Source of the DNA: Bradyrhizobium sp. BR 10289
Lineage (GTDB): Bacteria > Pseudomonadota > Alphaproteobacteria > Rhizobiales > Xanthobacteraceae
Assembly (NCBI RefSeq): GCF_019455385.1
Contig: NZ_JACOFR010000004.1
Location: 310,001 to 374,000 of the forward strand
Direction of reading: 5' to 3'
Length of the DNA stretch: 64,000 nt
Made by a program: the position numbers and the translations under genes. Below the pieces are notes generated by a model. The model was given only the letters and a program-made list of their open reading frames with translations, had not been told where the DNA came from and did not search any database. This document shows positions 57,404 to 64,000 of this stretch, piece by piece; the first letter of the stretch is position 1, and every line of letters starts with the position of its first letter.

Positions 57404-58956
57404 ACATGCGGATCTTCGTCTCGCGCGACGCAGGTGCGGTGGCCGTGGGCGCCGACGAGGTTGCATTGGCGCTGGAGGCGGCCGCGGCCACGCGCGGCAT
57501 CAAGGTCGAGATCGTCAGGACCGGCTCGCGCGGCATGTACTGGCTGGAGCCGCTGGTCGAGGTCGCAACGCCGCAGGGCCGAATCGCCTTCGGCCCCGTC
57601 ACCGAAACCGACGTGCCCTCCCTGCTCGACGCGCTCGCCAGCAACACGCCGCATCTGCTGCGCGTCGGCGCCACCGACGAGATCCCCTGGCTGAAGCGCC
57701 AGACCCGCGTCACCTTCGCCCGCTGCGGCGTGATCGACCCGCGCTCGCTCGACGACTACCGCGCCCATGGCGGCTACAAGGGTTTTGAGCGCGCACTCTC
57801 GCTCGGCCCGGACGCGATTTTGGCGGAAGTCACCGCATCAGGCCTCCGCGGCCGCGGCGGCGCGGGCTTTCCGACCGGCATCAAGTGGAAGACCGTCGCG
57901 CAGACCAAGGCCGACCGCAAGTTCATCGTCTGCAATGCCGACGAAGGCGACAGCGGCACGTTCGCCGACCGAATGATCATGGAAGGCGATCCCTTCCTGG
58001 TGATCGAAGGCATGACGATATCAGGCATCACCGTCGGCGCCACCAAGGGCTACATCTACATCCGCAGCGAATATCCGCATGCGGTCGAAGCGATGAATGC
58101 CGCGATCAAGGCCGCGCGGCGCGGCGGTTATCTCGGCGACAAGATCGGCGGCTCGGCCTATAGCTTCGACATGGAAGTGCGCGTCGGCGCCGGCGCTTAT
58201 GTCTGCGGCGAGGAGACCTCGCTGCTGGAAAGCCTCGAAGGCCGCCGCGGCCTCGTGCGCGCCAAGCCCCCGCTTCCCGCGCATCACGGCTTGTTCGGCA
58301 AGCCGACCGTCATCAACAACGTGCTGTCATTCGCCGCCATCCCCTTCATCCTCGCCGAAGGCGCCAAGGCCTATGCGGATTTCGGCACGGGCCGTTCGCG
58401 CGGCACGATGCCGATCCAGCTTGCGGGCAACATCCGCCATGGCGGGCTGTTCGAGACCGCGTTCGGCGTGACGCTGGGCGAACTCGTCGACGATATCGGC
58501 GGCGGCACTTTTACCGGCCGGCCGGTTCGTGCGGTGCAAGTCGGCGGCCCGCTCGGCGCCTACTTCCCCCGTGCCCTGTTCGACACGCCGTTCGACTACG
58601 AGGCGTTCGCGGCGCGCGACGGCCTGATCGGCCATGGCGGCATCGTCGTGTTCGACGACAGCGTCGACATGCGCAGGCAGGCGCGGTTCGCGATGGAGTT
58701 CTGCGCCATCGAGTCCTGCGGCAAGTGCACGCCTTGCCGCATCGGCTCGACCCGCGGCGTCGAGACCATCGAGAAGATCATCCGCGGCGAACGCGTGGCC
58801 GAAAACCTCGCGCTCGTCGAAGACCTCTGCAACACCATGAAATTTGGCTCGCTCTGCGCACTTGGCGGCTTCACGCCCTACCCCGTGCTCAGCGCATTGA
58901 AGCACTTCCGGGAGGACTTTGTTCCCGCCCCGACGACGCTTCAGGCCGCGGAATAG
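57400..58956 (+). CDS. fdsB: Formate dehydrogenase beta subunit (NuoF-like, FMN and NADH site)
   Basis: 518 residues. GRGGAGFPTGIKWKT and AYVCGEETSLLESLEG bind FMN and NADH, and ESCGKCTPCRIGSTRG provides the [4Fe-4S] cluster. A short N-terminal thioredoxin-like region is present. It passes electrons from the FdsA clusters to NAD. Overlaps fdsG by 4 bp and is followed after 10 bp by fdsA. Confidence 0.95.
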   Translation: MNMRIFVSRDAGAVAVGADEVALALEAAAATRGIKVEIVRTGSRGMYWLEPLVEVATPQGRIAFGPVTETDVPSLLDALASNTPHLLRVGATDEIPWLKRQTRVTFARCGVIDPRSLDDYRAHGGYKGFERALSLGPDAILAEVTASGLRGRGGAGFPTGIKWKTVAQTKADRKFIVCNADEGDSGTFADRMIMEGDPFLVIEGMTISGITVGATKGYIYIRSEYPHAVEAMNAAIKAARRGGYLGDKIGGSAYSFDMEVRVGAGAYVCGEETSLLESLEGRRGLVRAKPPLPAHHGLFGKPTVINNVLSFAAIPFILAEGAKAYADFGTGRSRGTMPIQLAGNIRHGGLFETAFGVTLGELVDDIGGGTFTGRPVRAVQVGGPLGAYFPRALFDTPFDYEAFAARDGLIGHGGIVVFDDSVDMRRQARFAMEFCAIESCGKCTPCRIGSTRGVETIEKIIRGERVAENLALVEDLCNTMKFGSLCALGGFTPYPVLSALKHFREDFVPAPTTLQAAE

Positions 58957-58966
58957 GAGAACGACG

Positions 58967-61840
58967 ATGTCACTGATCGAAGAAATCGACTACGGCACGC
59001 CGCGCTCCAAATCGACCACGATGGTCACGCTGACCATCGACGGCAACGAGGTCACGGTGCCCGAGGGTACCTCGATCATGCGCGCCGCGATGGATGCGGG
59101 TCATCAGATCCCGAAACTCTGCGCGACCGACATGGTCGATGCGTTCGGCTCCTGCCGGCTCTGCGTCGTCGAGATCGAGGGCCGCGCCGGCACGCCGGCC
59201 TCCTGCACCACGCCGGTCATGAACGGCCTCGTGGTCCACACCCAGAGCGAACGGCTGAAGCGGCTGCGCAAGGGCGTGATGGAGCTCTACATCTCCGACC
59301 ATCCGCTCGACTGCCTCACCTGCGGCGCCAATGGCGACTGCGAGTTGCAGGACATGGCCGGTGCTGTGGGCTTGCGCGAAGTTCGCTACGGCTATGAGGG
59401 CGAGAACCACGTGTTTGCGAAATCCAACGGCGAGGTCAACGCCGCCTGGATGCCGAAGGACGAGTCCAACCCGTACTTCACCTATGATCCCTCCAAATGC
59501 ATCGTCTGCTCGCGCTGCGTCCGCGCCTGCGAGGAAGTGCAAGGCACATTTGCGCTGACGATCTCCGGTCGCGGTTTTGACAGCCGCGTCTCGCCGGGCA
59601 TGAGCGAGAGCTTCCTCGGCTCCGAATGCGTCTCCTGCGGCGCCTGCGTGCAGGCCTGTCCGACCGCGACGCTGACGGAGAAGTCGGTGATCGAAATCGG
59701 CCAGCCCGAGCATTCGGTCGTGACCACCTGCGCCTATTGCGGTGTCGGCTGCGCCTTCAAGGCGGAGATGCGCGGCGAGGAAGTCGTGCGCATGGTGCCG
59801 TACAAGGACGGCAAGGCCAATCGCGGCCATTCCTGCGTCAAGGGCCGCTTCGCCTGGGGTTACACCAATCACAAGGAACGGATCCTGAAGCCGATGATCC
59901 GTGAGCGGATCGAGGATCCCTGGAGAGAGGTGTCCTGGGACGAGGCGTTCTCGTTCGCCGCGGCGAAGATGCGCGGCATCCAGCAGAAGTACGGGCGCGA
60001 TGCCATCGGCGGCATCACCTCATCCCGCTGCACCAACGAAGAAACCTATCTGGTGCAGAAGCTGATCCGTGCCGGCTTCGGCAACAACAATGTCGATACC
60101 TGCGCCCGCGTCTGCCATTCGCCGACCGGCTATGGCCTGTCGCAGACGTTTGGTACCTCGGCCGGCACCCAGGATTTCGACTCGGTCGAACACACCGACG
60201 TCGCCGTGATCATCGGCGCCAACCCCGCCTCCGCCCACCCGGTGTTCGCCTCCCGCCTGAAGAAGCGGCTGCGCCAGGGCGCAAAGCTGATCGTGATCGA
60301 TCCGCGCCGCACCGAGATGGTGGAATCGCCGCATGTGAAGGCGCTGCATCTGCCCTTGATGCCCGGCACCAACGTCGCCGTCGTCACCGCGCTGGCGCAT
60401 GTCATCGTCACCGAGGGCCTCGTCAACGAAGCCTTCGTGCGCGAGCGCTGCGACTGGAGCGAGTTCGAGGAATGGGCGGCTTTCGTCGCGCAGGCGAAGC
60501 ACAGCCCGGAAGCGACCGCCATCCTCACCGGCGTCGATCCGAAGCTGTTGCGCGAAGCCGCCCGCATCTACGCCACCGGCGGCAACGGCGCGATCTATTA
60601 CGGGCTCGGCGTCACCGAGCACAGCCAGGGCTCGACCACGGTGATCGCGATCGCGAACCTCGCGATGGCGACCGGCAATGTCGGCCGTCCCGGCGTCGGC
60701 GTGAACCCGCTGCGCGGCCAGAACAACGTTCAAGGCTCCTGCGACATGGGCTCGTTCCCGCACGAGCTGCCGGGCTATCGCCACATCTCCGGCGATGCCG
60801 TGCGCGACCAGTTCGAGGCGCTCTGGAACGTCAAGCTCAACCCGGAGCCGGGCCTGCGCATTCCCAACATGTTCGACGCCGCGATCGAAGGCACGTTCAT
60901 GGGCCTCTACGTGCAGGGTGAGGACATCCTGCAGTCCGATCCCAACACCAAGCACGTGGTGGCGGCGCTGTCGGCGATGGAATGCGTCATCGTCCACGAC
61001 CTCTTCCTGAACGAAACAGCGAACTACGCTCACGTCTTCCTGCCCGGCTCGAGCTTCCTCGAGAAGGACGGCACCTTCACCAACGCCGAACGCCGCATTC
61101 AGCGCGTCCGCAAGGTGATATCGCCGAAAAACGGCATGGCCGACTGGGAGGTCACCATCGGCCTTGCCAAGGCGATGGGCTTCGAGATGAACTACAGCCA
61201 CCCTTCCGAGATCATGGACGAGATCGCGGCGCTGACGCCGACCTTCGCCGGCGTCTCCTACGCCAAGCTCGACGAGCTCGGCTCGGTGCAGTGGCCCTGC
61301 AACGAGAAGGCGCCGGAGGGCACGCCGGTGATGCATATCGACGGCTTCGTCCGCGGCAAGGGCAAGTTCATCGTCACCGAATATGTCGCGACCGACGAGC
61401 GCACCGGGCCTCGCTTCCCGCTGCTGCTCACCACGGGCCGCATCCTCAGCCAGTACAATGTCGGCGCGCAGACGCGCCGCACCGACAACGTGGTCTGGCA
61501 TGCCGAGGATCGCCTCGAGATCCATCCGCACGACGCCGAGCAGCGCGGCGTGCGCGACGGCGACTGGGTGCGGCTGGCAAGCCGCGCCGGCGAGACCACC
61601 CTGCGCGCGGAGATCACCGATCGGGTGTCGCCGGGTGTCGTCTACACCACTTTCCATCATCCGGACACGCAGGCCAACGTGATCACGACCGACTATTCGG
61701 ACTGGGCCACCAACTGCCCCGAATACAAGGTCACGGCGGTGCAGATCTCGCCGTCGAACGGCCCCTCCGACTGGCAGAAGGCCTATGACGAGCAGGCGCG
61801 GCACTCCCGCCGCATCGTGCCGGCCGAGGCTGCGGAGTAG
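58967..61840 (+). CDS. fdsA: Formate dehydrogenase alpha subunit (molybdenum catalytic)
   Basis: 957 residues. N-terminal [2Fe-2S] (FGSCRLCVVEIEG, ASCTTPV), His-ligated cluster (HPLDCLTCGANGDCELQ), two ferredoxin clusters (CIVCSRCVRACEEVQG; CVSCGACVQACPT), then the molybdopterin domain with its own [4Fe-4S] (CAYCGVGCAFKAE). Cys in DTCARVCHSPTG is the Mo ligand. It oxidises formate to CO2 using NAD via FdsBG. It can consume the formate made by frc/oxc. GGAGAA precedes ATG 58967. Confidence 0.96.
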   Translation: MSLIEEIDYGTPRSKSTTMVTLTIDGNEVTVPEGTSIMRAAMDAGHQIPKLCATDMVDAFGSCRLCVVEIEGRAGTPASCTTPVMNGLVVHTQSERLKRLRKGVMELYISDHPLDCLTCGANGDCELQDMAGAVGLREVRYGYEGENHVFAKSNGEVNAAWMPKDESNPYFTYDPSKCIVCSRCVRACEEVQGTFALTISGRGFDSRVSPGMSESFLGSECVSCGACVQACPTATLTEKSVIEIGQPEHSVVTTCAYCGVGCAFKAEMRGEEVVRMVPYKDGKANRGHSCVKGRFAWGYTNHKERILKPMIRERIEDPWREVSWDEAFSFAAAKMRGIQQKYGRDAIGGITSSRCTNEETYLVQKLIRAGFGNNNVDTCARVCHSPTGYGLSQTFGTSAGTQDFDSVEHTDVAVIIGANPASAHPVFASRLKKRLRQGAKLIVIDPRRTEMVESPHVKALHLPLMPGTNVAVVTALAHVIVTEGLVNEAFVRERCDWSEFEEWAAFVAQAKHSPEATAILTGVDPKLLREAARIYATGGNGAIYYGLGVTEHSQGSTTVIAIANLAMATGNVGRPGVGVNPLRGQNNVQGSCDMGSFPHELPGYRHISGDAVRDQFEALWNVKLNPEPGLRIPNMFDAAIEGTFMGLYVQGEDILQSDPNTKHVVAALSAMECVIVHDLFLNETANYAHVFLPGSSFLEKDGTFTNAERRIQRVRKVISPKNGMADWEVTIGLAKAMGFEMNYSHPSEIMDEIAALTPTFAGVSYAKLDELGSVQWPCNEKAPEGTPVMHIDGFVRGKGKFIVTEYVATDERTGPRFPLLLTTGRILSQYNVGAQTRRTDNVVWHAEDRLEIHPHDAEQRGVRDGDWVRLASRAGETTLRAEITDRVSPGVVYTTFHHPDTQANVITTDYSDWATNCPEYKVTAVQISPSNGPSDWQKAYDEQARHSRRIVPAEAAE

Positions 61841-61844
61841 CGGC

Positions 61845-62675
61845 ATGCACGTGCCGGTCCATGCCATCGACCGCGAGATCTGGCGCGACGGCGCAGCCTC
61901 CGAGGGCGCGCGGCTGATTCCCGAGGAGACGCCGCTCGCGCTGACCTATAATGGCGGCACCTATGCCGTCATGATGGGAACGCCGCAGAACCTCGAGGAT
62001 TTCGCCGTCGGCTTCAGCCTGGACGAAGGCATCATCAAAACCGTCGACGACATCAAGTCGCTCGATGTGGTGCGCCTCGATGACGGCATCGAGCTGCGCA
62101 TGTGGCTGGCCCCCGAAGACGCCGCGCGCATCAGCGAGCGCCGCCGCCACATCGCGGGCCCGACCGGCTGCGGCATCTGCGGCATCGACTCCATCGCGGA
62201 GGCGGTGCGGCCCGCGGCCGTCGTACCGCAGGGACAATCGTTCACGCCGCAGCAGATCATGACGGCAATGCAGGCGATCGCACCGCTGCAATCGATCAAC
62301 ATGCAGACCCGCGCGGTCCACGCCGCAGCCTTCTGGTCGCCGTCGAATGGCATCCTGGCCCTGCGCGAGGATGTCGGCCGCCACAATGCGCTCGACAAGC
62401 TCGCTGGCGCGCTGGCGCGCAGCCGCACCGATGCCAGCGCCGGCATGGTGCTGCTGACCAGCCGGGTCTCGGTCGAGATGGTGCAGAAGACCGCCGCCAT
62501 CGGCGCACCTGTGATGGTCGCGGTCTCCGCCCCCACCGCGCTCGCGGTGCGCACCGCGGAGGCGGCCGGCATCACGCTGATCGCGATCGCCCGCAGCGAC
62601 GGGTTTGAAGTGTTCACGCGACCGGGCCGCGTTGCGGCCCGTCGTGCCCAGGAGATCATCGATGTCGTCGCCTGA
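61845..62675 (+). CDS. fdhD: FdhD-type sulfurtransferase for formate dehydrogenase maturation
   Basis: 276 residues. TGCGICGIDSI is the FdhD CxxC motif, which carries the sulphur placed on the Mo cofactor, and TRAVHAAAFWSPS, LREDVGRHNALDKLAGA and LLTSRVSVEMVQKTA are conserved. It is required for active FdsA. Called fdsC in fds operons. It lies four bp after fdsA and overlaps fdsD by 14 bp. Confidence 0.94.
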   Translation: MHVPVHAIDREIWRDGAASEGARLIPEETPLALTYNGGTYAVMMGTPQNLEDFAVGFSLDEGIIKTVDDIKSLDVVRLDDGIELRMWLAPEDAARISERRRHIAGPTGCGICGIDSIAEAVRPAAVVPQGQSFTPQQIMTAMQAIAPLQSINMQTRAVHAAAFWSPSNGILALREDVGRHNALDKLAGALARSRTDASAGMVLLTSRVSVEMVQKTAAIGAPVMVAVSAPTALAVRTAEAAGITLIAIARSDGFEVFTRPGRVAARRAQEIIDVVA

Positions 62676-62898
62676 CCGCCTCGTCTACATGGCCAACCAG
62701 ATCGGCCTGTTCTTCCGCAGCCAGGGCCGCGACAAGGCCGTGCCTGGAATCGCCGACCACATCAGGAAGTTCTGGGACCCCCGGATGAAGCGCGCGATCT
62801 TCGCCCATCTCGACGCGGGCGGTGCTGGCCTCGAGCCGAACGTGCGCGAGGCGATCGCCTCGCTGAAGCAGACTATTTCCCTTCCAGCAGCGCCTTGA
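62662..62898 (+). CDS. fdsD: Formate dehydrogenase delta subunit
   Basis: 78 residues. VYMANQIGLFFRSQ, AVPGIADHIRKFWDPRMKRAI and LEPNVREAIASLKQ are the FdsD family pattern. FdsD is a small subunit that assists cofactor loading or stability of the complex. It overlaps fdhD at its start and its last 26 bp overlap the convergent glnE tail. Confidence 0.92.
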   Translation: MSSPDRLVYMANQIGLFFRSQGRDKAVPGIADHIRKFWDPRMKRAIFAHLDAGGAGLEPNVREAIASLKQTISLPAAP

Positions 62899-64000
62899 AA
62901 ACGCGCCGCACCTCGCCTTGCGTCTCCTTCACGCGTGCCTCCAGCGACGAGAAATCCGGCGCGTCGCCGGCGCGCGCCATGACGCGCAACAGATCGGTGC
63001 CGGCGGTCTCGGGCTTGAAGCGGTCGCTGACGCAGAGCCGCAGGATCTGCGTCAGATCGTGATAGAGCCGCGCTGCGGCGCGCAGGATCTCGGTTTCCGG
63101 CTGCGCGAGCACCCCGAGCCGGCATGCGTTCTCCAGCACCTGGAGCGTGCTGACGTCGAGAATGTCGGGCTTGGCATGGGCGTGCACGAGCTGGAGATAT
63201 TGCGCGATGAAGTCGATGTCGATCATCCCGCCGGCGGCGTATTTGAGATCCCAGGTGTCGGTCTCGCCCTTCTCCTGCGCGATCGCGCCGCGCATGTCGG
63301 CGACGTCGTTGGCGATGATGACGGGATCGCGGCGGCGGGTCAGCACGTCGCGAATGACGCGCTCGATCTGATCGCGGAATTCAGCCGACGATGACACCAC
63401 GCGTGCGCGCGTCAGCGCCATGTGTTCCCAGGTCCAGGCCTCATTGGCCTGATAGTCCGAGAAGGAGGCCAGGCTCGAGGCGACGGGGCCGGCGCGCCCC
63501 GACGGACGCAGCCGCATGTCGATCTCGTAGAGCACGCCGTAATTGGTGCGCGTCGTGAAGGCGCTGATCAGGCGCTGGGTGAAGCGGGCGAAATAATGTG
63601 CGCCGTGCAGCGACTTCGCTCCATCCGAGTCTGGATTGTCCCCGTCGAAATCGTAGAGCAGGATCAGGTCGAGATCGGATGACGCGGTCATCTCGCGGCT
63701 GCCGAGCCGGCCCATCGCGATGATTGCGGTCTCCTGCCCCTTGATGCGGCCATGCTGGGCGGCAAAGCGATCGGCGACGAGGCCATGCACGGTGTGGACG
63801 ATGCCTTCCGCGACGTCGGCAAAGGCCGTGCTCGCCTGCTGCGCCGAGACCGTGCCGGAGAGAATACGCGTGCCGATCAGAAACAGGCTCTCCTGCCCGA
63901 ACAGGCGCAGGCGATCGAGGAATTCCTCGTAGGAGGCCGCGTCCTGCACCGTCGCCGCAAGTCTTGCCGACAATTCCTGCCTGTCAGGCATCGCGCCGAA
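62873..64000 (-). CDS. glnE: Glutamine synthetase adenylyltransferase, C-terminal part (gene runs off the right edge)
   Basis: About 375 residues are visible, reading in frame to the right edge (the ATG at 63991 is internal). GRLGSREMTASSDLDLILLYDFDGD is the nucleotidyltransferase active site of the C-terminal adenylyltransferase domain, followed by YEIDMRLRPSGRAGPVASSL, WEHMALTRARVV and KYAAGGMIDIDFIAQYLQL. GlnE adenylylates and de-adenylylates glutamine synthetase under control of PII. It ends on the opposite strand inside fdsD. Confidence 0.93.
   Translation of the reverse strand, partial: FGAMPDRQELSARLAATVQDAASYEEFLDRLRLFGQESLFLIGTRILSGTVSAQQASTAFADVAEGIVHTVHGLVADRFAAQHGRIKGQETAIIAMGRLGSREMTASSDLDLILLYDFDGDNPDSDGAKSLHGAHYFARFTQRLISAFTTRTNYGVLYEIDMRLRPSGRAGPVASSLASFSDYQANEAWTWEHMALTRARVVSSSAEFRDQIERVIRDVLTRRRDPVIIANDVADMRGAIAQEKGETDTWDLKYAAGGMIDIDFIAQYLQLVHAHAKPDILDVSTLQVLENACRLGVLAQPETEILRAAARLYHDLTQILRLCVSDRFKPETAGTDLLRVMARAGDAPDFSSLEARVKETQGEVRRVFKALLEGK

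Overview
The window looks like a chromosomal segment of a GC-rich alphaproteobacterium, most probably Bradyrhizobium or a close relative. The gene families and their order, the tail-to-tail intergenic palindromes, and an fdsGBA-fdhD-fdsD formate dehydrogenase operon all point that way. This assignment is inference from gene content; no search was run. I saw no tRNA, rRNA, CRISPR array, integrase, transposase or phage gene.

Layout. 0-13 kb: the 5' end of an alanine dehydrogenase gene divergent from an Lrp/AsnC regulator, a three-subunit molybdenum aldehyde oxidoreductase operon (paoABC type), an Orn/Lys/Arg decarboxylase behind a strong Pho-box-like site, a GNAT acetyltransferase, a HigBA-type toxin-antitoxin pair with a palindromic operator, an ornithine cyclodeaminase homologue, an isolated FlgC-like gene, and a 2-hydroxyacid dehydrogenase divergent from a split ThDP decarboxylase. 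13-20 kb: the glyoxylate-to-glycerate operon gcl-hyi-glxR, in which glxR carries a one-base frameshift, then adenine deaminase and an NYN-domain protein. 20-24 kb: an IclR regulator with a tctCBA-type tripartite transporter.

24-31 kb: the oxalate core, with an ADP-forming acyl-CoA synthetase gene divergent from gntR-oxc-frc. 31-36.6 kb: an accessory stretch of hypothetical and membrane proteins, dispersed short repeats and a glycosyltransferase/radical-SAM gene pair. 36.7-40.5 kb: a hydrolase, an SRPBCC protein and an Hsp70-like ATPase. 40.7-44.6 kb: a second oxalate block with a 45-residue small protein, two OxlT-like transporters and a CBS-domain protein.

The main observation is that the two oxalate blocks share a 17-bp operator-like element, TGGNAT-N5-ATNCCA. 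It occurs twice between the acyl-CoA synthetase gene and gntR, and once upstream of each of the small ORF, both transporters and the CBS protein. This predicts one GntR-controlled regulon: OxlT imports oxalate, an acyl-CoA ligase may supply CoA ester, Frc and Oxc convert oxalate to formate and CO2, and the FdsGBAD formate dehydrogenase at 56.9-62.9 kb oxidises the formate. The gcl-hyi-glxR branch could assimilate glyoxylate. The small protein and the CBS protein have no assigned role in oxalate metabolism and are the best candidates for something undescribed.

44.7-56.7 kb: a ketopantoate-reductase-like gene with an FAH-family hydrolase, a membrane coiled-coil protein with an internal duplication, two small exported proteins, a nitronate monooxygenase, a quinone-oxidoreductase-like enzyme, a cation efflux transporter, a PAS-containing histidine kinase and a LysR regulator. 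56.9-64 kb: the formate dehydrogenase operon, convergent with glnE, which runs off the right edge.
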